From a virus: a stretch of 20,047 nt of DNA. Within the stretch, counting starts at the first letter, position 1. Each line of letters opens with the position of its first letter. Where the stretch lies: positions 1 to 20,047 of IMG/VR virus record IMGVR_UViG_3300047409_000265. One strand, written 5' to 3'. A program made the translations under genes and the position numbers. Shown here in pieces: positions 1 to 6,228 of this stretch. The notes under the pieces are model-generated. The model saw only the letters and a list, made by a program, of their open reading frames with translations. It did no database searches and was not told where the DNA came from.

Positions 1-1930
1 CGGTGTTCGGCCCCAAGCTCCAAGACGCGATTGTGCCTCTATTGCCCGCGAGACGAAGCGTGTCCGACGTGATCGCGATCGTCAAGGTGCCGGCGGTGTC
101 ACCATTGACGAACGTGATCGTCGTGCCAATCGGATACGGAACGTTCGCATTGCTGTCGATCGTAAATGTGCGCGCGGTCGTGTCGGCAGCCGGATGGAGA
201 AGGATGCCGTTCATGTCCGTCGCGACCGTGGTGTACGCCACCGATTTCGATGTCAAAGTGGTGTACCGGACGCCCTGATACCAACCTTCCGCAATCGTCC
301 CCGCCGTGTCGCCGGGGAAGTAATTCAGATTGATGGTTCCCGTACCGCGCGAAATCTTACCGCCACTGTCAATAGCAAACCGGATGCCTGTCGCGGAGCC
401 ACTGAACGTCTGGCTCGCCGTGATGATCTCGCCTCCAGATGCTTGCGCGAAGGCGACTGTGAAGTTTGGGGTTCCGGTCAACGTCACGGTGGCAGCACTG
501 ACCTTGATCGTTCCACCGCTACCCGCGAGCATGTGGTTAGCGGCGGAGGCCGATATTGTGGAGCCGCCGGCATATGTGATTTTTCCGCCAAGTTCGGCCA
601 TCATGTTGGGTTGACCGCTGCAAGTGGAAAACTCCCAGTTGCCCGTAAATATGATATGGCTGCCCGGGTCCTTGGCGTACACATGCTTGAAAGCGACGCC
701 GGACGTCTTCATTCCCTGAATAGTGAATTGAGCACCTTCCTGCGCTGTGAAGCCTGTGCTGTTGATCAGGATGTTAGATGGCGTCGAGCTGTCGCCATTC
801 AGCACGACTGAGTAATTGCTTCCGATCCAAGGCCCCTTGGCCACAGCACCCGCGTAAGTGCCCGCGACCGTGATGTTGCCGGTGACGATAGCGCGAATGT
901 CGAGCGTCGCCACGACGTCAAAAAACTTCTGGATCGTCAGGAAAGCACCGCTCGCGCTGTCGGTCAGACCATTGTTGCTGTTCGAACCATCAGATCGAAT
1001 GAAGTAGGTTCGATTTGCGGTCACGATTTCACGGACGGCGGGAATGACTGGATACCCGGGAGAGAAACCGTCTTCGCCGGGCTGACCGTCCTCGCCCGGG
1101 AAGCCGAGGCCCATCGGACCAGCCGCGCCGTCCGCGCCATTCGTGCCATTCGTGCCAGCCGCTCCATCCCTTCCGGGAATGAAGCTATCCTCGCCATCGC
1201 GTCCGTCGTCGCCCGGGAAGCCCGGGAAGCCGTCAGCGCCACGCGCACCGTCAGCGCCATTAGAGCCGTTGGTGCCACTGGCGCCGGGCGGTCCGGGGAT
1301 GTAACTATCCTGCCCGTCCGCGCCGTCCTCTCCCGGAAAGCCCGGGAAGCCATCAGCGCCGCGCGCACCGTCAGCGCCGGGTGCGCCGTTAGTGCCATTG
1401 GCGCCGGGCGGGCCGGGGATGAAACTGTCCTGCCCATCCGCGCCGTCTTCTCCCGGAAAGCCGGGAAACCCATCAGCGCCGCGCGCACCATCGGCGCCCG
1501 ACGCCCCAGCGCTGCCGGGGGGTCCGGGGATGTAACTATCCTGCCCATCCGCGCCATCTTCTCCCGGGAAACCCGGAGAGCCGTCAGCGCCACGCGCGCC
1601 ATCGGAGCCCGGTGCTCCAGCGCTGCCCGGTGAGCCGGGCGGCCCCGGAATGAAACTGTCTTCGCCGTCCGCGCCGTCCTGACCCGGCATCCCGGGGAAG
1701 CCGTCGCGGCCGTCGTGCCCGGCCGGCCCGGTGCCGATCGAACCGACGAGGACCGCGTTCTCATAGATGTCCCCGGTGTCAACGTCGATATAGAGCCCGA
1801 GCGCTGACGGCGGCCCATGACCCGCCGACCCGTTGGGACCGATGTTGCCCTTCAACGACCAAGCATTGTTCTCACGGAGATAGAAATCCCCGTTGAGATT
1901 GTTGATATAGAAATCGCCGTTGGAAGTCAT
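1..1930 (-). CDS. Collagen-like tail fibre / receptor-binding protein (3' end outside window)
   Basis: At least 643 residues; the frame is open to the left edge. The ATG at 1930 overlaps the stop of the upstream gene (ATGA). Residues 1-65 form a short N-terminal region with a repeated NGDFY motif, probably the virion attachment end. Residues about 66-293 are Gly-X-Y collagen-like repeats, in about 40-residue units carrying EDGADGQDS and IPGPPG. From residue about 295 comes a Ser/Thr/Gly-rich, beta-helix-like region (TYFIRSDGSNSNNGL onwards, later NYFPGDTAGT) typical of phage fibre shafts and tips. Known of the family: Gly-X-Y segments form trimeric rods that hold up receptor-binding tips. Inference: a host-adhesion fibre at the end of the late operon. 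The long Arg-rich minus-strand frame at 1021-1818 is a shadow of the repeats. The identity as a fibre is secure; the receptor is unknown. Confidence 0.85.
   Translation of the reverse strand, partial: MTSNGDFYINNLNGDFYLRENNAWSLKGNIGPNGSAGHGPPSALGLYIDVDTGDIYENAVLVGSIGTGPAGHDGRDGFPGMPGQDGADGEDSFIPGPPGSPGSAGAPGSDGARGADGSPGFPGEDGADGQDSYIPGPPGSAGASGADGARGADGFPGFPGEDGADGQDSFIPGPPGANGTNGAPGADGARGADGFPGFPGEDGADGQDSYIPGPPGASGTNGSNGADGARGADGFPGFPGDDGRDGEDSFIPGRDGAAGTNGTNGADGAAGPMGLGFPGEDGQPGEDGFSPGYPVIPAVREIVTANRTYFIRSDGSNSNNGLTDSASGAFLTIQKFFDVVATLDIRAIVTGNITVAGTYAGAVAKGPWIGSNYSVVLNGDSSTPSNILINSTGFTAQEGAQFTIQGMKTSGVAFKHVYAKDPGSHIIFTGNWEFSTCSGQPNMMAELGGKITYAGGSTISASAANHMLAGSGGTIKVSAATVTLTGTPNFTVAFAQASGGEIITASQTFSGSATGIRFAIDSGGKISRGTGTINLNYFPGDTAGTIAEGWYQGVRYTTLTSKSVAYTTVATDMNGILLHPAADTTARTFTIDSNANVPYPIGTTITFVNGDTAGTLTIAITSDTLRLAGNRGTIASWSLGPNT
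1085..1735 (-). repeat. Tandem coding repeats of about 111-120 bp encoding Gly-X-Y units
   Basis: Five imperfect units read GARGADG, then GFPGFPGEDGADGQDS, then F/Y-IPGPPG. On the plus strand the landmark CCCGGGAAGCCCGGGAAGCC or a near copy recurs at about 1211, 1331, 1451 and 1562. One unit is about 9 bases shorter. The units vary mainly at third positions and in the Gly-X-Y loop residues. Confidence 0.85.
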
Positions 1931-2193
1931 GAGGGCGGACCGTCTCCGCTAGAGCCTTGACCGCCGCCTCCGCCGCCACCGATGTTGCGTCGTTGCACGA
2001 TAACCTGAAACGGCGGCTTGCCATCAATGAAAATCTGAGGAGAGCGCGGAGCTGAAGAACCGAACTTGACGCCGGCCTGACGCGCCTTGGTCTTTGCGAC
2101 TTCGACGCCGTACTTGCGAACGTACTCACCCTGACGGGTAAGGTTCCAGAACTCAGAGGACCACGGGTTTTCGTCGAACTTCGAATCGCCCAT
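1927..2193 (-). CDS. Small protein with a scaffold-tail-like 'NPW..WN.T.QG.Y' domain and glycine linker
   Basis: 88 residues. The start is ATG with GAGGAT about 6 bases upstream, and the stop overlaps the fibre start. Residues 9-49 (NPWSSEFWNLTRQGEYVRK onwards) align without gaps to the C-terminal tail of the scaffold-like protein at 2632-3477, with 21 of 41 identities counted by eye. The C-terminus ends in a run of seven glycines and a GSSGDGPPS tail. Known: 'NPW....N.T.Q' tails are common at the end of phage scaffold-like proteins. Inference: the domain may bind the capsid or portal surface, making this a candidate head accessory or linker protein. The function is not established. Confidence 0.75.
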   Translation of the reverse strand: MGDSKFDENPWSSEFWNLTRQGEYVRKYGVEVAKTKARQAGVKFGSSAPRSPQIFIDGKPPFQVIVQRRNIGGGGGGGQGSSGDGPPS

Positions 2194-2210
2194 ATCGTGA
2201 TCCTCGCATG

Positions 2211-2555
2211 TCAGACGACGTATTGCTCACCGTTGATCGTGATCGTGAGCGCAGTCGCGGTATCCGATCCGCCGACGAGGAAGTCAGTCGACAGCAGCTT
2301 GAGACCCGGAGAGTACCAATCGTAGACGTCATGAGCGAGAATGGGCTTCGCGTTGAACAGCTCAGTGCCGGCGGCGTTCGCGCCGGTCGCGCCGATCCAC
2401 AGCGAAAACGCGGCAGACGAACCCGTCTTGTTTGCGATATGAATATGCTTGATCATATCGAAAATCAGCGCCGACGTGTTGTTGTAGACGTTCGTGGTAA
2501 GCGTGGTCGTGAGCGCGAGCGGTCCCGCGATACGCTTCATTGACGGATTGGCCAT
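2211..2555 (-). CDS. Small structural protein candidate (beta-rich, possible head decoration protein)
   Basis: 114 residues, starting MANPSMKRIAGPLALTTTLT. The ATG has GAGGG six bases upstream. It is rich in Thr/Ala/Gly with alternating hydrophobic strands (IKHIHIANKTGSSAAFSLWI, LSTDFLVGG, LTITINGEQYVV), which suggests a small beta-sandwich. No signal peptide or membrane helix is seen. It follows the scaffold gene across a terminator-like hairpin and precedes the 88-residue protein and the fibre. The position and fold fit a decoration or head-tail accessory protein, and similar proteins are common in phages. At this length it is too short to be an ordinary HK97-fold major capsid protein. The exact role is unassigned. 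Confidence 0.75.
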   Translation of the reverse strand: MANPSMKRIAGPLALTTTLTTNVYNNTSALIFDMIKHIHIANKTGSSAAFSLWIGATGANAAGTELFNAKPILAHDVYDWYSPGLKLLSTDFLVGGSDTATALTITINGEQYVV

Positions 2556-2568
2556 GGGCTACCCTCGC

Positions 2569-2604
2569 AAAAAGAATTGTGGCGCGCATTATACTGCGCG
2601 CCAC
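2569..2604 (-). terminator. Hairpin with T run between scaffold and the next gene
   Basis: A perfect 10-bp stem GTGGCGCGCA / TGCGCGCCAC (2579-2604) has a six-base loop and is followed on the minus strand by AATTCTTTTTG. This looks like a factor-independent terminator 28 bases after the scaffold stop. The Shine-Dalgarno of the following gene begins only a few bases after the T run, so it probably terminates partially or marks a processing site within the late operon. Confidence 0.7.
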
Positions 2605-2631
2605 TGAGCCGTTACTACTGGCAATCTGCGA

Positions 2632-3477
2632 TCAAGCCGGGGGCTTCGTCGCTCCGATCTTGGAGCCGACGCTCTCGGCGAGAGTCTTCGCCTTTTCCAG
2701 ACCGTGCTCGGTGATATACTTGCCTTGGTTGGTGATGTTCCAAGCCTCCTTGGACCATGGGTTGTTCGCCCGGCCGGCCGGTCCGCCGCTACCCCGCGAG
2801 CCGCCGCCGACAGAGGCAGGCCACCAATGCGGAGACTTGTCCTGCATGTCCTTGAACCATTCCTTGGGGGACAGCCCGGGGACAATTCCGGCGACATCCT
2901 TGGTGATGATCCGGCCGTCCTCGGTCACCTCGAAGACTTCGCGGCCGTAGCGGACCGCGTCGAAGATCGCCGTGGGCAACAGCTTCGCCTCGGCCGCCGC
3001 ATCGCGGATTGCGCGTTCGACGTTCGTGGTGACGATGGTCGTCTTGAGACTGGTAACCTCGCCGTCCTTGTCGATGAGGAGCTTCGCATTCGCTTCGAGC
3101 TTGCGCTCAAGGTTGGTCTTGTCGCGCTCCAGCGGAGCAACGGCCTGCTTGACGCGAGCCGCGATGATCGGCTCCAGTTTCGTCTCATCGACCCGGCCAT
3201 CCTTGTTGATGGCTTCGAGCTGCGCGGTAACCTCCTCCAGCTTCCGGGCCTGTTCGGCGACGGCCTCCGGATCGACACCTTCGAACGCCTTGAGTTGTTC
3301 GCGGGCCTCCTTGTGATCCTTCCGCTCTTTGACGAGCGCGCTTTGAACGCGGTCGACATCGGCCTGCGTCTTCACGCCTTGAACGCCGGTCAGCTCCCAT
3401 TTGCCGTTGCGCTCGGTGTAGAGCGCCGCGTAGCCCTCCGGGATTTCGTCTTCGGTATCGTATACGGTCTTCAACAT
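2632..3477 (-). CDS. Phage scaffold-like protein with central coiled coil
   Basis: 281 residues from ATG 3477, which has AGGAGA nine bases upstream; a longer frame begins at 3501 but lacks such a site. The N-terminus (MLKTVYDTEDEIPEGYAALY) matches a widespread phage family that begins with a short 'D.IPEG....Y' module. Residues about 45-150 are charged and heptad-rich, typical of a coiled coil. Then come a folded-looking segment (LLPTAIFDAVRYGREVFEV), a Gly-rich linker, and a C-terminal tail from about residue 239 (NPWSKEAWNITNQGKYITEH). Known: such proteins occupy the scaffold position just before the major capsid gene, and scaffold C-termini contact capsid subunits. Here the next gene encodes only 114 residues. 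Scaffold function is inferred from architecture and position. Confidence 0.8.
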   Translation of the reverse strand: MLKTVYDTEDEIPEGYAALYTERNGKWELTGVQGVKTQADVDRVQSALVKERKDHKEAREQLKAFEGVDPEAVAEQARKLEEVTAQLEAINKDGRVDETKLEPIIAARVKQAVAPLERDKTNLERKLEANAKLLIDKDGEVTSLKTTIVTTNVERAIRDAAAEAKLLPTAIFDAVRYGREVFEVTEDGRIITKDVAGIVPGLSPKEWFKDMQDKSPHWWPASVGGGSRGSGGPAGRANNPWSKEAWNITNQGKYITEHGLEKAKTLAESVGSKIGATKPPA

Positions 3478-3508
3478 GGTGGGTATCTCCTGCAACTCCA
3501 ACGCCGGA

Positions 3509-4012
3509 TCATTCCGGGCGCCGACCTCTCATGAGGGTTTTTCGTTTGATGAGCAATCCACGGCCGAGACCGTAAATGTGCTGTCGTGTAACCTCGGTAG
3601 CGCCGTTCGATCCATTCAGTCGCCGGCTGCCGATGACCCGATGCGCGATGTCCGTGTTGTCCTCGCCTGCGGTGAGGCCAACGCTGATCGCGGTCTGAAT
3701 ATTCTGCGCGTCCTGCTCTGCGATCATGCGCGCCCATGTCGCCATGGTGTGCCCGTGAACGCGAAGCGTCTTGCGCTGCCCGGTGCGGATACGATGCTTC
3801 GCCCACGCCGCGCCGTCGTGCTGATGCTCATCGTCGTCCTCGATCGGTGCCGGCTCCGACGCCTGCCCGGGGGCACGCAGCAAAACCATCTCGCCGTCAT
3901 CGAAGAGAATTTTGACGAGGCAGCCGGGCGCACCCTTGTCGACAGGCATGAAGGCGTCGTCGAAATAGGCGATGACCGCCTCGCGGCCGTCTATGGTTTG
4001 GCGCTCGATCAT
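3509..4012 (-). CDS. Short MuF-like minor head protein
   Basis: 167 residues. The ATG overlaps the preceding stop (ATGA). Residues 1-50 (ERQTIDGREAVIAYFDDAF) form a small module found with phage minor head proteins. An acidic linker follows (EPAPIEDDDEHQHDG), then a segment near residues 95-155 (IQTAISVGLTAGEDNTDIAH, then RVIGSRRLNG, then EVTRQHIYGLGRGLL) that resembles the gpF/MuF pattern of 'sI..Gl..G.....i..rv.G', ending in an 'R..i..L.R' helix. Full MuF proteins usually run several hundred residues, so this is a compact or split form. It lies between the effector-like genes and the scaffold, as expected of a portal-associated head-morphogenesis protein. The family call is moderate and rests on pattern. 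Confidence 0.6.
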   Translation of the reverse strand: MIERQTIDGREAVIAYFDDAFMPVDKGAPGCLVKILFDDGEMVLLRAPGQASEPAPIEDDDEHQHDGAAWAKHRIRTGQRKTLRVHGHTMATWARMIAEQDAQNIQTAISVGLTAGEDNTDIAHRVIGSRRLNGSNGATEVTRQHIYGLGRGLLIKRKTLMRGRRPE

Positions 4013-5004
4013 GCCGCCTTCTCTCTGTTTTTCCAGTGCGTCTGGATCGCGTCATAGAGCGCGACCCATTCCGGGGCCGGCTCGCTGTATTTGCTCGTCG
4101 GCCGTCCGGACAGAAACCGCGCCTCATAATTGGCGCGAGCGCGGAGCCGATCGAGCGAGGCTTTCAGCTCCGGTGGGAGCGTGCTCTCATCGATCGCGTC
4201 GCCCTTCCACACTCGCACCGCGTAGGTCGACGGCCTCTTGAAAGTGCCTTGGACAGTGTCCAGCGCAAAGCCCGCCGCTTTGAACTTCGGGCTCTCCGTC
4301 TCAAAACTGGCCGGCGCTGTATATGCGCGAGCCGTCATCTCCGCGATCGTCTCGTGCATCGCCTGATTGGTCTTGGCCACTCCATCGTTCCAAGACTTCC
4401 ACCATTCGCGGCTATACTCGGTGATCCCGTCGCTCTTCGCAAACACCTCTGTGACGCTCGGCGCCATGGCGCGCGAATATTCGTTATACGTCGGATACCT
4501 CTTGACGTACTCGCCTTTTAGCATGCCTCCCTTGTCGAACACCTCGGCGGCCTTGAAGAAGACGCCGTCCTCGTTCATCCGCTGGCGCTCGGTCTGGTAG
4601 TCGGCAATGAATCGCTGGAACTTCTGATGCCCTATCTCGTGCGCCGTGATGTCCGGAATGGTGGAAGGTTCAGCGATTGCCTTGGCGAAAAGCTCGATCC
4701 GCCCTGAGCCGTCCAGATACGCCGCGCCTGCATAGTCGTGCTGCATGCCGTTGAGTATGAACTTCTGCTCGTCGGTGCGAACCGTGATCAGTGTGGGGTC
4801 GTAGTCGAGATCGGCGGCGACGCGCTTTGCCGCGTCCTCGATCCGCTTCACATAAGCGGCGGCTCCGGCCTCGTCTGCCATCTCGTCTTCGTGCTTGACC
4901 CGCGCGAGCGCGCGATCGAACGCGTCGCCCTCGGCATCGGGCGAGGCGCCACCCGTCGTCCACTTGCCGTCGCGATCTCGTTTCTCATTCGGGTCAAAGG
5001 TCAT
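4009..5004 (-). CDS. Predicted HExxH zinc metallopeptidase with N-terminal 'DPNxxRxxxGKWT' tag
   Basis: 331 residues from ATG 5004, which overlaps the stop of the gene before it. The open frame continues to 5394, but the start at MTFDPNEKRDRDGKWTTGG is chosen because the overlap is tight and the signature is N-terminal in relatives. The tag is followed by an acidic linker and then a domain with the zincin motif AHEIGH (His122, Glu123, His126). A candidate third ligand is the glutamate in MHETIAEMTARAY, about 110 residues later. The C-terminal part is charged and unassigned. There is no signal peptide. Known: HExxH proteins bind catalytic zinc. Inference: a peptidase acting on host or virion protein, possibly carried in the particle. 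Activity is unproven. Confidence 0.75.
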   Translation of the reverse strand: MTFDPNEKRDRDGKWTTGGASPDAEGDAFDRALARVKHEDEMADEAGAAAYVKRIEDAAKRVAADLDYDPTLITVRTDEQKFILNGMQHDYAGAAYLDGSGRIELFAKAIAEPSTIPDITAHEIGHQKFQRFIADYQTERQRMNEDGVFFKAAEVFDKGGMLKGEYVKRYPTYNEYSRAMAPSVTEVFAKSDGITEYSREWWKSWNDGVAKTNQAMHETIAEMTARAYTAPASFETESPKFKAAGFALDTVQGTFKRPSTYAVRVWKGDAIDESTLPPELKASLDRLRARANYEARFLSGRPTSKYSEPAPEWVALYDAIQTHWKNREKAA

Positions 5005-5978
5005 TTGCGGCCCTCGTCCTGAGTCCACGCCGGCATCAGCCCGATCTTCTGCGGGGCGAACACGGTGTGCTCCGCGTCGGCGGTGCGGTTCTCCGCGCCG
5101 TGCGGTCCGAAATTGACCCACGAGTTTTGCCCACGCGTCTCGTTCGTCATCGCGCCCCGCGCCAGATCGGAGAACATGGAGGCGTGCACGCGCCACGCGT
5201 TCTCTTCGCCGTCCGCGCGGAAACCATTCCCCTCCTTGAAGTGGCCCATCATGTCGTGCACGATCCGGAACACGTCGTTGACGACGACCTTCCGGCCGCC
5301 GATGACCTCGCCTGTCTCGCGCAGCATCGGATTGTTCTTGCTCGTGTCGCCGCCGGCCGAGCCGTAGCCGAGATCGGTGGGGAAGCCCCACCAATGGTTA
5401 TTCTCGCTCACGTCCATCGCGGCGAGGCGCGGCGACAGAGCATAGGGGTCCTTCTGCCCGGGCTGCACCCAATCGACTTTCAGGCCGGTCTTCTTGACCG
5501 CCTCCCACTGCCCGAGCACTTCCTTCGCCAGCGCCTCATAGCTCGCCTTGACGGCGGGATCGTTCGGCGCGTTCACCTCGTGGTCATAGGCCTCGGCAAC
5601 CCGGGCGGCGCGCTCCTTGTCAACCTTGACGTAGGCCGTTGGCGGGTCGTACGGTATACCCGCGTCGCGCATGTAGGCCTCGGCCGCGTCCTTGAGGCGC
5701 CCGATCGGCCCGGGGACGTACCATTGGCCGTTCAGCTCGATCGGTTTCTGCGGGAGACCCTCCAGCGGCTTATATCCGGCCGCCACAAGCGCTGCCTGCG
5801 CGGCTGCGGCTTCCGGTGTCTCCGCGCCCTCATGCGCGCCAGCGCCCACCGGAAGGGCGTGGACGTTGATTGGCGTCTTGGTCACGATCGCGCTGGCCGC
5901 CGCGTCACCCTTGAGAGGGACATCCTGCGTGCCGAACTCGCCGTGGTTGTTGCGCGCCTGATTCGGGTTATAGGTCAC
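5001..5978 (-). CDS. Phage protein with 'HDxxGH...GEExAW..H...ETRGQNSWVNFGP' domain and N-terminal 'NPNQxRxxxG' tag
   Basis: 325 residues. It uses a GTG start at 5978 that overlaps the previous gene by 11 bases; the ribosome site is weak, so coupling is likely. The N-terminus MTYNPNQARNNHGEFG matches the tag of the next protein. Residues about 75-130 (LNGQWYVPGPIGRLKDAAEA) form one module. Residues about 235-292 hold the strongly patterned core FRIVHDMMGHFKEGNGF, GEENAWRVH and ETRGQNSWVNFGP. This core recurs in phage and mobile-element polyproteins. The His/Asp/Glu spacing (H241, D242, H246, E258, E259, H265) suggests metal binding, so a hydrolase is possible, but I know of no demonstrated activity. 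It sits with the metallopeptidase between portal and scaffold, as expected of a virion-carried effector. Confidence 0.75.
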   Translation of the reverse strand: MTYNPNQARNNHGEFGTQDVPLKGDAAASAIVTKTPINVHALPVGAGAHEGAETPEAAAAQAALVAAGYKPLEGLPQKPIELNGQWYVPGPIGRLKDAAEAYMRDAGIPYDPPTAYVKVDKERAARVAEAYDHEVNAPNDPAVKASYEALAKEVLGQWEAVKKTGLKVDWVQPGQKDPYALSPRLAAMDVSENNHWWGFPTDLGYGSAGGDTSKNNPMLRETGEVIGGRKVVVNDVFRIVHDMMGHFKEGNGFRADGEENAWRVHASMFSDLARGAMTNETRGQNSWVNFGPHGAENRTADAEHTVFAPQKIGLMPAWTQDEGRK

Positions 5979-6228
5979 TGGGCAGGTTGTCCCGTAGGTG
6001 CTTGAACGCCGCCTTGATATGCTGCGTTCGGATGTTGATGATCTGACGCGTCAGCTCGTCGCGGGTGAGCATGGCGTCGGAGACCTTGGTCCGGTTGATG
6101 CCAGCGACGTCCATCAGCCGCGTCTCAATTAGATCGCGGATCATGGGCTCGCTCGCGTCGAGGATGGCGACCGCCTCGTGCACTGTCGTGAAGATGTGCG
6201 TCGTGGCGGGGTCGCGGAGTTCGTTCAT
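5968..6228 (-). CDS. Small helical protein after the portal gene, unknown
   Basis: 86 residues from ATG 6228, overlapping the portal stop (ATGA). The sequence is predicted to be mostly helical (VHEAVAILDASEPMIRDLIE, then LTRQIINIRTQHIKAAFKHL) with no cysteines, signal or membrane segment. Its position directly after the portal and its helical content would suit a small portal-associated or head-completion protein, or a detached N-terminal piece of a MuF-type protein. I do not recognise the family, and no function is assigned. Confidence 0.65.
   Translation of the reverse strand: MNELRDPATTHIFTTVHEAVAILDASEPMIRDLIETRLMDVAGINRTKVSDAMLTRDELTRQIINIRTQHIKAAFKHLRDNLPSDL

Noticed and set aside
1085-1735. 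CRISPR-like regularly spaced repeats
   Set aside because: The period is about 120 bases, units are imperfect and contiguous, and they translate into Gly-X-Y repeats, so they are protein-coding repeats.
1021-1818. 265-codon Arg/Ala-rich minus-strand frame
   Set aside because: It is an out-of-frame reading of the collagen repeats. The frame starting at 1930 gives Gly-X-Y triplets and continues into a fibre domain.
2211-2555. Candidate major capsid protein
   Set aside because: At 114 residues it is too short for an HK97-fold capsid subunit. It is kept as a small structural protein instead.
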